A DNA stretch of 13,482 bases from Deltaproteobacteria bacterium (GCA_003646935.1 QMLW01000013.1:1-13482); one strand, 5' to 3'; counted from the first letter of the stretch, positions 6,100 to 12,496 are shown. Notes: generated by a model from the sequence alone, not told the origin. Numbers and translations: made by a program.

Positions 6100-6188
6100 G
6101 GCATTATCAGGCCCGGTAGTTTAAGATTACCTACCATCGGGACGAGCCACGGGTAAAACGGCCTGGTGCCCGTTATCCTGATAATGTC
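6100..6188 (-). promoter_or_regulatory. Structured leader RNA C of zinc-ribbon paralog 2
   Basis: An 89-nt RNA with P1 formed by CATTATCAGG (6177-6186) and CCTGATAATG (6102-6111), P2 by ACGGG (6169-6173) and CCCGT (6149-6153), and P3 by GGTAG (6131-6135) and CTACC (6115-6119). It is homologous to leader B: in the 3' half and linker only about three substitutions fall in some 55 bases. Helix-preserving changes (ATAACGGG here, GCAGCGGG in B, each matching its own terminator) support a conserved structure. Confidence 0.75.
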
Positions 6189-6254
6189 TTTCGTGTTTTG
6201 ATCGGTGAGCTTCATAATATATTAGCGCATGGTATCTCTATGGTTGCTATTGTA

Positions 6255-6283
6255 TTAATAAAGGAATACATTTCGATTGTCAA
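6255..6283 (-). promoter_or_regulatory. Promoter of leader C and zinc-ribbon paralog 2
   Basis: TTGACA (6278-6283), 17 bases, TATTAA (6255-6260) on the minus strand; shares CTTGACAATCGA with the promoter of paralog 1. Confidence 0.7.
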
Positions 6284-6464
6284 GCTTTTTTATCAGTGAA
6301 AAGTTATCCTGAAAAAACTAACTGTTTATGTAGCCACCAGGCACCAAGCCCGCCCTGGCGCAAGTGTCTGCATATAATGGGAGCGCTGAATTATGTATCT
6401 TATGAATTCGATATATAAATTCATTGCAAGCCAGGTCTGGGCCATGGACACAAAGATAGACCTG

Positions 6465-6547
6465 CCCGCCATCGCTCTCGCTTAGGCGAGGCAGGCGGGT
6501 TTTAGAGCGGCGAAGCCGCGTTCTATAAAATTGCAAAGCAATTTTTT
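6465..6547 (+). terminator. Cluster of three hairpins ending in a T-run, before the peptidase start
   Basis: In order on the plus strand: CCCGCC/GGCGGG enclosing CTCGC/GCGAG (6465-6499) followed by TTTT; GCGGC-GAA-GCCGC (6507-6519); and AAAATTGC-AAA-GCAATTTT (6527-6545) followed by TT. The last is an intrinsic-terminator shape only 23 bases before the ATG of the M20 peptidase. It may be an attenuator, or the end of transcription from upstream. The first element contains the 20-base repeat also seen at 5693-5712. The rest of the gap from 6290 shows no gene. Confidence 0.5.
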
Positions 6548-6570
6548 AACAACGAAAGGAGGTACATCGC

Positions 6571-7953
6571 ATGGATACCTGGGAGGCATACCTCGATGAA
6601 CATAAAGATCGATTTATCCGTGAGCTCGAGGAGTTCTTGCGCATTCCGAGCATTTCCGGCCTGGCCGATCATAGGCAGCACGTATACAAGGCGGCTGAAT
6701 GGATTGAGGCTCGTATGGCAGAGGCGGGGATTGAGTCCGTTCACATAATGTCGACCGGTGGTCATCCCGTGGTCTACGGCGATTGGCTCCACGCCCCTGG
6801 TAAGCCCATGGTATTGATCTATGGCCATTTCGACGTTCAGCCTGTGGATCCCATCGATTTGTGGGAGAGCCCGCCTTTTGAACCTGTCATAAAGGATGAT
6901 CGCATCTACGCGAGAGGTGCGAGCGATGATAAGGGCAACATGTTTATCCCCATCACCGTGGCCGAGGGCATGCTCAAAACCCTGGGGAGTTTGCCGGTCA
7001 ACGTGAAGTTCCTCTTTGAGGGCCAGGAGGAGATCGGCAGCCCCCAATTACCGGATTTCATCTCCGCCAACAAAGATCTCTTGAACTGCGACCTGGTGGT
7101 GAGCGCCGACGGCGGTCAGTGGGCTGAAGATCAGCCGGCCCTGATCCTGGGCACCCGTGGGCTTGTGGCGGTATTTCTCGATGTGGAGGGGCCTGACCAT
7201 GACCTGCATTCGGGGGTTTACGGCGGCACCATTGCGAATCCGATCCACGCGCTGGCTCGAATAATTGACTCCATGCACGATGCTGACGGGCGGATCACCG
7301 TGGAAGGCTTCTACGACGACGTTCGTTCGCTGACCAATGAAGAACGGGAGCAGATGGCTCGCGTGCCATTCGACGAGGGCGATTATCTCAGGGAGACCGG
7401 GGCCAAGCGCCTCTTCGGCGAGCCTGGGTTCACCAGCCATGAGCGTGCCTGGGCTCGGCCGACCCTGGAGGTAAATGGCATATACGGCGGATTTCAGGAG
7501 CAGGGCATGAAAACGGTCCTTCCCAGCACGGCCCATGCGAAGATCACCTGTCGGCTCGTGGCCGATCAGGATCCCTCCCGAATCGTCGATTTGCTCGTGC
7601 GTCACGTGAATCGGGTGGCACCGGAAGGCGTGAAGGCAACCACCACTGTGGCAGAAAAAGGGGCAATGCCCTATCTCGTTCCCGCTGATCATCCAGGTCT
7701 TTATATTGCCGGGGGAGTCCTGCGTGATATCTACGGCAGGGAGCCCTATCGGATTCGATCCGGGGGGACCGTCCCGGTCAACTTCCTGTTCCTGCAGCAC
7801 CTCAAGGCGTACACCATCGTGTTTGCCTTTGGACTTCGGGACGAGCGCATCCATTCGCCCAATGAGTTCTTTCGGCTCGCGAGCTTCATGCGGGGCCAAA
7901 AGGCCTATGGCATGCTCCTCCATCGGCTGGAAGGGGAGTTCAAACAGGGGTGA
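6571..7953 (+). CDS. M20-family metallodipeptidase / deacylase
   Basis: A 460-residue cytosolic M20 zinc peptidase of the dipeptidase (CNDP/ArgE-DapE-related) type, which hydrolyses dipeptides or N-acyl bonds. Visible metal and catalytic residues are H86 and D88 in YGHFDVQP, D119 in ASDDKG, catalytic E153/E154 in GQEEIGS, D180 in SADGG, and H428 in HSPNEFF. The inserted dimerisation domain (about residues 195-320) contains H213 in LHSGVYGG, expected to reach into the partner active site. Length is typical for the family and the start follows AAAGGAGGTACATCGC. It is the only gene in its transcription unit. A terminator-like hairpin sits just upstream and an inverted repeat follows downstream. 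Substrate cannot be told from sequence. Confidence 0.92.
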   Translation: MDTWEAYLDEHKDRFIRELEEFLRIPSISGLADHRQHVYKAAEWIEARMAEAGIESVHIMSTGGHPVVYGDWLHAPGKPMVLIYGHFDVQPVDPIDLWESPPFEPVIKDDRIYARGASDDKGNMFIPITVAEGMLKTLGSLPVNVKFLFEGQEEIGSPQLPDFISANKDLLNCDLVVSADGGQWAEDQPALILGTRGLVAVFLDVEGPDHDLHSGVYGGTIANPIHALARIIDSMHDADGRITVEGFYDDVRSLTNEEREQMARVPFDEGDYLRETGAKRLFGEPGFTSHERAWARPTLEVNGIYGGFQEQGMKTVLPSTAHAKITCRLVADQDPSRIVDLLVRHVNRVAPEGVKATTTVAEKGAMPYLVPADHPGLYIAGGVLRDIYGREPYRIRSGGTVPVNFLFLQHLKAYTIVFAFGLRDERIHSPNEFFRLASFMRGQKAYGMLLHRLEGEFKQG

Positions 7954-8206
7954 TGGGAAAATGATGAGGAATACGGGTGTCCGGCTCCATCACACACCGA
8001 ACCACCACCCCCTCATGAGGGGGCACGAATCACCCCCCTCACCATCACAGCGCTCGTGAGGTGGGGCAGTCAGTGTCAAGAGCGTGGCGCTGAGGAGCGA
8101 GCAGGCTGATATGAACCCACTTTTCACTCAGCTCGTTGACGATACGGGAGGAGGTATCCTTGAATCGTCGAACTAGATACCCTCACACTGGTCGTGTCTC
8201 GGGGAA
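7954..8206. other. Gap between convergent peptidase and cold-shock genes
   Basis: No gene seen. It contains a perfect 16-base palindrome CCCCCTCATGAGGGGG (8008-8023), possibly part of a bidirectional terminator, but without a T-run. Confidence 0.4.
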
Positions 8207-8407
8207 CTACAGGACCTGGACGTTCTTTGCCTTGGGCCCTCGGTTGTCCTCCTCCACCTCAAAGCTCACCCGGTCGCCCTCGGTGAGCTTCTTGAAGCCG
8301 GGCATCACGATGGAGGAGTAGTGGACGAAGACATCGTTGCCCTCGTCCTGGCTTATAAACCCATATCCCTTCTTCTCGCTGAACCACTTAACCGTTCCCT
8401 CTGCCAT
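8207..8407 (-). CDS. Cold-shock domain protein (CspA family)
   Basis: A 66-residue single cold-shock domain, an RNA/ssDNA chaperone of OB fold. RNP1 is present as KGYGFISQ (residues 13-20) and RNP2 as DVFVHYSSI (25-33), with the usual MAEGTVKWF start and a KAKNVQVL end. Length is standard. The ATG at 8407 follows AAAAGGAGATTGTGTGC. The open frame extends 72 codons upstream, but that part has no family character and is the 5' untranslated region, which is long and G/C-rich as is common for csp mRNAs that rearrange with temperature. Confidence 0.93.
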   Translation of the reverse strand: MAEGTVKWFSEKKGYGFISQDEGNDVFVHYSSIVMPGFKKLTEGDRVSFEVEEDNRGPKAKNVQVL

Positions 8408-9118
8408 GCACACAATCTCCTTTTCCCTGTGGCCCCGGGCCGTGCCACACCCTGCCCTGAGAAGAGGGATCCTCGTGCAGGTGCCGGTCCTGGGCCAGCA
8501 AAACACCGTCACCAACCCACACAGACGGTGGGTTTCCCGTGCATTGAACATGAATGCCGTGCCCGTGTCAAGGAAAAACAGGGCTGCTGTGGGGGAGAGG
8601 GCGTTTTTTGGGGTGGACGTCATCTAAAAGGTGCGTTGCCACACCCCGGTCCACGGGCCCGAAGACCTCAAAGCCTAAGGCACATGAAAGCCCGCATACA
8701 AAGGCTTAGCAGAATGGCATAGGCAGAGATGCTTGTTATACGGAATTTTCATAGGATGAAAATAGTATTAATAAAAAACGAGTAGGGTATACTTTTATTT
8801 GAGAATCCCCCTTTTGAGTATTTTATGCTCTATCTGCTTTCCTTGGCGTAAAAAACATGGTATAGAATGCCTGCCGATTGTTGGCCTGATAGTTACGAGC
8901 GAAGACCTAGACCCTGCGCATCGGTTGTGATTTTAAACGGCGGGGAAAAAGGCGTTGCTAGCATTTCGGCGGTGAGAGAGGTAATTGAACTGTATCAATA
9001 GTTTTGATAACCGGAGTATACCAGGGCAGGTGCTTTTGTCCGCTCGATAAGGTTCGGGAGGATGAAACGCATGTGAAGGCCATGGCAATCAAGAGTTTAC
9101 ATGGAGGTGGAGATAATC
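8408..9118. other. Long gap with csp leader and a decayed coding remnant
   Basis: The first 200 bases or so are the presumed csp promoter/leader region. From about 8840 to 9001 the plus strand reads coherently, with one frame change near 8920: LPIVGLIVTSEDLDPAHR, then VVILNGGEKGVASISAVRE followed by VIELYQ and a stop. It has no start codon or ribosome site; I recognise no family, and treat it as a possible degraded gene. Confidence 0.35.
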
Positions 9119-9391
9119 ATGGCAAGACCGAGAAAGATACCGCTGGAGCAGGCCTTGGGAAAGCTGGATAAGAGCAATCAGGAGCCAAAAAAGGTTAAAG
9201 GAGGCAGTATGGTGGTTGAATGGCTGTCCCAGGTTGGCTTTCCGAAAAGACATGCGGTCCCCAAGGGGGAGAGCGTGTCCCTTTGTGGAAGGGGTGGTGA
9301 TAGATCCTGGCAGAAAGAGCCGAGCGACCTTCCAAAGTGCAAGAAGTGTATCTTCCTTATCAAGTATAAGGGCGCCAAGGAAAAGGACTAG
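9119..9391 (+). CDS. Small basic protein with a possible Cys/His zinc site
   Basis: A 90-residue lysine-rich protein (MARPRKIPLEQALGKLDKSN start). Its second half has H45, then C56 in SLCGRGG, then C74/C77 in PKCKKC. The order H-x10-CGR...CxxC resembles small zinc-binding proteins of unknown role. The ATG at 9119 follows GGAGGTGGAG with a 6-base gap; an in-frame ATG at 9101 would place the ribosome site inside the gene. N-terminal ARPRK is AT-hook-like but too short to rely on. It stands alone between two gaps. Function unknown. Confidence 0.6.
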   Translation: MARPRKIPLEQALGKLDKSNQEPKKVKGGSMVVEWLSQVGFPKRHAVPKGESVSLCGRGGDRSWQKEPSDLPKCKKCIFLIKYKGAKEKD

Positions 9392-9778
9392 AATTCGAAG
9401 GCTTTTATTTGGCTCGCTCCCTTATTGCTGCATGGGAGATCTTGCCATGGATTGTCGGAATTACTATCCAGAGCATATGCAGCAATTGACTTTCTGGTAA
9501 GCACGACGCGGGTCTCATGCGCGTAAATGGGGTCAGAGTCGTTGCTTCTTCACGCACGGTCCCCAATATCAAATAAATCCTCAGGTGGCGAACATCCGTC
9601 TTGATGCAGCGGCACGGAAAGGTTGGCGCATTTGGGGATAGGCCGAAGTCTTCACCTCAGGTGAGCCTTTTGATGCAATAGCCGAGGTGTTCCCTGAGAG
9701 CAACATTGAGGTGAAGCATGTGGTATAAATGGCTGTGGAGGAAATAGAGACGTTCTAGCCAGGCAGCGTTCTTACGAA
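9392..9778. other. Gap with REP-like sequence and a broken ORF
   Basis: AAATGGGGTCAGAGTC at about 9526-9541 is a phrase I associate with repeats found near REP-associated (Y1/RAYT) transposases. Just after it, 9543-9728 reads on the plus strand as FTHGPQYQINPQVANIRLDA and ARKGWRIWG, a TAG at 9639, then AEVFTSGEPFDAIAEVFPES and NIEVKHVV before TAA. This looks like a gene remnant with an in-frame stop; family not recognised. A 22-codon frame at 9432-9500 is too short to judge. Confidence 0.4.
9543..9728 (+). pseudogene. Probable degraded ORF with internal TAG
   Basis: Protein-like composition on both sides of a single TAG (9639-9641) in one frame over 60 codons, ending at TAA 9726-9728. No start codon with a ribosome site is visible. 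I do not recognise the family. Confidence 0.35.
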
Positions 9779-10759
9779 ATGATTGAAGAGATTCTACCGG
9801 ATATTTACAAAATAGAGATTCCCCTTCCTGGAAATCCCCTGAAGGCCATCAACTCATATGTGATCAGGGACTCGGTCAGAAGCCTTATTATTGATACGGG
9901 ATTGAATCGAAAAGAGTGTATGGATGCCATGCACACAGGATTGCGCAAGCTGGGTTTGAAGCTGAGGGACGCGGACTTCTTTATTACCCATCTGCATGCT
10001 GATCACTTTGCCCTCGTGCCAAGCCTTGTCACAAATACCTCCCGAGTTTATTTCAATCAGCCTGACGCCCAACGGCACGCACGGGGCGGCGTGTGGTATG
10101 AGATGGTCGCCGCTGCTCGCATGCATGGTTTCCCTGAAAGAGAACTCCAGTCAGCCCTCCGGAATCATCCAGGATATAGATACGGCGCACGACTTGATAT
10201 GCCGCTGAGCATTGTGAACCAGGGAGATACCATAGAAATTGGGCGCTACAGGTTTCTGTGCATAGAGACGCCCGGCCACACGAGAGGCCATATGTGTCTT
10301 TTTGAGCCGGACAAGAGGATTCTCTTCTCTGGAGATCACATACTCGGTGACATCACGCCCAACATTCAATCGTGGTCCGATGACTGGAATCCCGTCCGTG
10401 AGTATCTTCTCAGCCTGGACAAGGTCTATGAACTGGACGTCGAGCTGGTATTGCCCGGCCATCGGGCTATTCTTACTAATTGCAGACAGAGGATTCAGGA
10501 GCTGAAACACCACCACAGGAAGAGGGCTGAAGAGGTGCTCTTAATCTTAGAGAAAGGGCCTGAGAATGCCTTTCAGGTGGCATCGCAGATGAGCTGGGAT
10601 ATTATCTGCGAATCCTGGGATTTGTTTCCTGTCAGCCAGAAGTGGTTTGCCACAGGGGAGGCAATCGCGCACCTGATATACCTTGAGGAAAAAGATTTGA
10701 TCTACAGGAAGCGGGCGGAGGGTAAGGCCATCTATTCACTACACATTACCCAAATCTGA
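9779..10759 (+). CDS. Metallo-beta-lactamase-fold hydrolase
   Basis: A 326-residue MBL-fold protein with a complete binuclear metal site: HLHADH at residues 71-76, H167 in PGHTRGH, D186 in SGDHIL and H228 in LPGH. The N-terminal two thirds form the hydrolase. The last 90 residues look like the winged-helix-like tail found in LACTB2-type members (a basic helix HHHRKRAEEVLLIL, then VASQMSWD and a HLIYLEEKDLIYRK hairpin). Relatives hydrolyse thioesters such as glutathione or CoA esters, or RNA; the substrate here is open. No good ribosome site precedes the ATG (only ACGAA), but the family start fits here. It is monocistronic. Confidence 0.9.
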   Translation: MIEEILPDIYKIEIPLPGNPLKAINSYVIRDSVRSLIIDTGLNRKECMDAMHTGLRKLGLKLRDADFFITHLHADHFALVPSLVTNTSRVYFNQPDAQRHARGGVWYEMVAAARMHGFPERELQSALRNHPGYRYGARLDMPLSIVNQGDTIEIGRYRFLCIETPGHTRGHMCLFEPDKRILFSGDHILGDITPNIQSWSDDWNPVREYLLSLDKVYELDVELVLPGHRAILTNCRQRIQELKHHHRKRAEEVLLILEKGPENAFQVASQMSWDIICESWDLFPVSQKWFATGEAIAHLIYLEEKDLIYRKRAEGKAIYSLHITQI

Positions 10760-10840
10760 AAAGCCTTTCATTTACGTCTACACAATTTTTAGTCCCATCA
10801 GATCCTCGGTGATATCATTGATGTTCTTGAGTTCCTTCTC

Positions 10841-11023
10841 CTATGATCCATTATAAGTTCGATTAAAGGAATAGGATTGCCACCATTGCATTCCTATTTT
10901 TTCCCAGGCCATTGCTTTCGGGTCGAAATCTTCGTAATCAAAAACGGCATAGGATTTCGGCGAATTATTACAAACGAAGATTATTAAGGAACTCACAATG
11001 AGAAAATATATTTTTATCTTCAT
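10841..11023 (-). CDS. Small putative secreted peptide
   Basis: A 60-codon frame starting MKIKIYFLIVSSLIIFVCNN, which has a charged start, a hydrophobic core and a possible cleavage near SYA, followed by an acidic and aromatic tail (FDYEDFDPKAMAWEKIGMQW). The start at 11023 is preferred over an in-frame ATG at 11047 because the signal-like segment begins there. No ribosome site is visible. It begins directly after the attC-like element at 11027-11124 on the same strand. It could also be the 5' part of a disrupted gene. Confidence 0.4.
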   Translation of the reverse strand: MKIKIYFLIVSSLIIFVCNNSPKSYAVFDYEDFDPKAMAWEKIGMQWWQSYSFNRTYNGS

Positions 11024-11046
11024 CTGAAAACTAACGACTGAGTCCA

Positions 11047-11058
11047 CCCGCTTGCGGG
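11047..11058. repeat. Small hairpin CCCGC-TT-GCGGG
   Basis: A perfect 5-bp inverted repeat adjoining the large 20-bp stem; part of the same structured element. Confidence 0.5.
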
Positions 11059-11067
11059 CTTCTCGCT

Positions 11068-11113
11068 CCTTGCACCACGACTTGCGGCGTTGCCCGCAAG
11101 TCGTGGTGCAAGG
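11068..11113. repeat. Perfect 20-bp inverted repeat, possible attC-like site
   Basis: Bases 11068-11087 and 11094-11113 are perfect reverse complements (CCTTGCACCACGACTTGCGG) around a 6-base spacer. On the minus strand GTCCAAC (11118-11124), which fits the attC box RYYYAAC, precedes it and GTTAGTT, 6 of 7 for GTTRRRY, follows near 11030-11036. A truncated ORF ends 15 bases before and another begins shortly after. A perfect stem without bulged bases is atypical of attC, so this is a candidate only; a cruciform/terminator element is the alternative. Confidence 0.4.
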
Positions 11114-11139
11114 AATTGTTGGACACTTCTTCTGATATC

Positions 11140-11277
11140 TTAGCTTATCTTTTCAGTTTTTGCATAGTCTTCTAGTTTTATGGTTAGTGGCAGCATTGAT
11201 AAGAAATCGATTGTTGTTGGACTTTCATACATCGTAGCTTTAAGTACAGTATGTCCGATTACGATTTTGATTTTCAA
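11140..11277 (-). pseudogene. Truncated cyclophilin-like protein
   Basis: From a TTG at 11277, with GGAGG five bases upstream, 45 codons read LKIKIVIGHTVLKATMYES then PTTIDFLSMLPLTIKLEDY and AKTEKIS before TAA. This matches the N-terminal part of the cyclophilin-like fold family (beta strand, then short side-chain swap, then LLPLTLxLEDYAxTEKI), which normally runs about 110-120 residues. The rest is absent, so it is a fragment cut just before the inverted-repeat element. Family call from remembered pattern. Confidence 0.55.
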
Positions 11278-11444
11278 TTCTGCCTCCGCAAGAATGCCAT
11301 CCTTACTTTTTTCTTGGACCTAAAGTTGTTACGCGATTTTCGCTAAAGCGATGTTATCGCTTATATGGCGAAAGCATTTTAACGTTTCATTTGAATTCAT
11401 CGCACGCTGGAAGCAGTGGGGAATTTTAAAAAGTGAGGGGGGAT
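11278..11444. other. Gap, no gene seen
   Basis: Between the cyclophilin-like fragment and the short plus-strand ORF. It contains a GCGATTTTCGCTAAAGCGATG-type partial hairpin (11333-11353) and no supportable coding frame. Confidence 0.3.
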
Positions 11445-11558
11445 ATGAGAAAGGGAATCGTGATTTCCATAGCGCTGGCAGGGTGTTTGGCTTCTGGCGT
11501 TTTTCTATCATTCCCTCGAACACAGGATTTTGGTCCGGGTCAGGCACCCTTCAGTTAA
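11445..11558 (+). pseudogene. Short signal-peptide ORF ending inside a REP-like repeat
   Basis: A 37-codon frame with a strong ribosome site (GAGGGGGGAT just before ATG) and a signal-peptide-like start (MRKGIVISIALAGCLASGVF). After residue 29 the frame enters GGGTCAGGCACCCTTC and stops within the first GTTAAAT hairpin. Together these suggest the 5' end of an exported-protein or lipoprotein gene (C14 could be a lipobox cysteine: LAGC) cut by repeat insertion. Confidence 0.45.
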
Positions 11559-11619
11559 ATAGCACTTTTGCGAAATTTAACGAGGCACGCCACGGTTAAA
11601 TAGCTTTGCAAAATTTAAC
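11554..11619. repeat. Two tandem GTTAAAT...ATTTAAC hairpins (REP-like)
   Basis: Copy 1 (11554-11581) and copy 2 (11595-11619) share GTTAAATAGC, TTTGC and AAATTTAAC and are 13 bases apart. The preceding GGGTCAGGCACCC and the paired hairpins resemble REP/BIME units mobilised by Y1 (RAYT) transposases, though no transposase gene is in the window. Confidence 0.6.
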
Positions 11620-11652
11620 AGGACAGAGCCACTGGAATAAACTGTTGGCCTC

Positions 11653-12036
11653 TTATTTAGTATAGGGGGGTGATAGGCCCTTTAGCATAGGGTAGTGTTT
11701 GATATTCAGAGTCTTTAATTCCGCATTTTCCATTTCTGCGGTAGCGGCCAAGATGGCATCTGCAAGCCCAACTCCGTGCGACTTGCCGTAATCCCGTTTG
11801 TATAGTCCCCCGGCCTCCGCGATTTTGACATCTAAAGGAATAACTCGGAATAAAGAGACAAACTTATCGATTATGGCTTGCTCAGCATCACCTTTAACTC
11901 CAGCATACAACTCCGCAACCACGATGGATGACAAGATGATCCGGGAGGAGTTGGCGTTGACCAAGGCAACCGCCTTGCTATACCCTCGAAAGAAATCAAC
12001 GAGAACATCTGTGTCCAGAAGTATTGCCCTGGCCAT
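11653..12036 (-). CDS. vapC: VapC-type PIN-domain toxin ribonuclease
   Basis: A 127-residue PIN-domain endoribonuclease. Acidic metal-binding residues are D8/D10 in LLDTDVLVDFF, E42 in VVAELYAG and D93 in GLADAILAATA, followed by the usual LxTxNxKHYP segment (T109, N111, H114). Length is typical. It would cleave RNA, often tRNA or rRNA in this family, when free of its antitoxin. The ATG at 12036 is 2 bases past the antitoxin stop (TGATCATG); a TTG at 12042 would overlap it. Co-transcribed with the RHH antitoxin. All catalytic residues are present, so it appears intact. Confidence 0.9.
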   Translation of the reverse strand: MARAILLDTDVLVDFFRGYSKAVALVNANSSRIILSSIVVAELYAGVKGDAEQAIIDKFVSLFRVIPLDVKIAEAGGLYKRDYGKSHGVGLADAILAATAEMENAELKTLNIKHYPMLKGLSPPYTK

Positions 12037-12038
12037 GA

Positions 12039-12272
12039 TCAATCCCTATCCCATTCGGAACGGATTGCTCTGAAATCAGGAAGATCCTCACGGTCCTTCC
12101 ACATTCCGGCAGCCTCACCTAATATAGCCTTCCGCTTATGGTAGCTCTGTTCATCAATGAGACGATCAACGGCCTCTCGAATGAGCTCGCTTTGCTTTTT
12201 CCCAACAGTTTTGGCAAGAGCCGCCAATTCCTCGCGCTGATGATCTGTCAGGTATATCTGCGTTCGTACCAT
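12039..12272 (-). CDS. vapB: Ribbon-helix-helix antitoxin of the VapBC pair
   Basis: A 77-residue antitoxin. Residues 1-42 form a ribbon-helix-helix DNA-binding domain: strand VRTQIYLT, helix HQREELAALAKTVG, then KKQSELIREAVDRLID. The C-terminal tail (MWKDREDLPDFRAIRSEWDRD) is acidic and tryptophan-rich, as expected for the part that wraps the PIN toxin. GGAGGTGCCAT precedes the ATG. The product likely represses its own operon through the repeats at 12286-12311. Confidence 0.9.
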   Translation of the reverse strand: MVRTQIYLTDHQREELAALAKTVGKKQSELIREAVDRLIDEQSYHKRKAILGEAAGMWKDREDLPDFRAIRSEWDRD

Positions 12273-12285
12273 ATGGCACCTCCAA

Positions 12286-12329
12286 TAATGTATACATCTA
12301 CATTATACATCACAAGAGTTGCCTGTCAA
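12286..12329 (-). promoter_or_regulatory. vapBC promoter with tandem operator repeats
   Basis: TTGACA (12324-12329), 16 bases, TATAAT (12302-12307). Overlapping the -10 box is a 13-base direct repeat on the minus strand, GATGTATAATGTA followed by GATGTATACATTA, whose second copy contains the palindrome ATGTATACAT (12288-12297). Tandem half-sites covering the -10 fit autorepression by a ribbon-helix-helix antitoxin. Confidence 0.75.
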
Positions 12330-12363
12330 GGACAAGAATTTAATGCTCACATGCTGTGAGCGG

Positions 12364-12496
12364 TTCCAAAGTTCAAAGTTTAGCATTCAAGGGTTGAGAT
12401 TGACTGTGTAAAGGGGGATTCCAGCCAGGGTTCAAAGGTTGAAATATAATCCAAAGGTTCAATGTTCAGGGTTCATGGTTCAAAGGTTCAACGGGG
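12364..12496. repeat. GGTTCAAAG-rich imperfect repeat tract
   Basis: Variants of GGTTCAAAG or GGTTCA recur about nine times (for example GGTTCAAAGGTT near 12430, GGTTCATGGTTCAAAGGTTCA near 12470). It separates vapBC from the next gene and contains no ORF. A small GCTCAC/GTGAGC hairpin lies at 12345-12361. Confidence 0.6.

Noticed and set aside
5330..6188. SAM, TPP, cobalamin, glycine, fluoride or THF riboswitch
   Set aside because: None of the conserved cores I know for these classes can be found in the minus-strand leaders; CCTGATAATGCC only superficially resembles the TPP 3' segment.
6318..6536. 72-codon minus-strand frame before the peptidase
   Set aside because: It runs through the hairpin cluster, lacks a ribosome site and shows no family features.
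7048..7923. 291-codon minus-strand frame opposite the M20 peptidase
   Set aside because: It is antisense to a complete, motif-rich peptidase gene and has no family features or ribosome site; a codon-bias shadow.
8408..8623. N-terminal extension of the cold-shock protein
   Set aside because: The extra 72 residues have no domain character, and the ATG at 8407 has the ribosome site and the family start.
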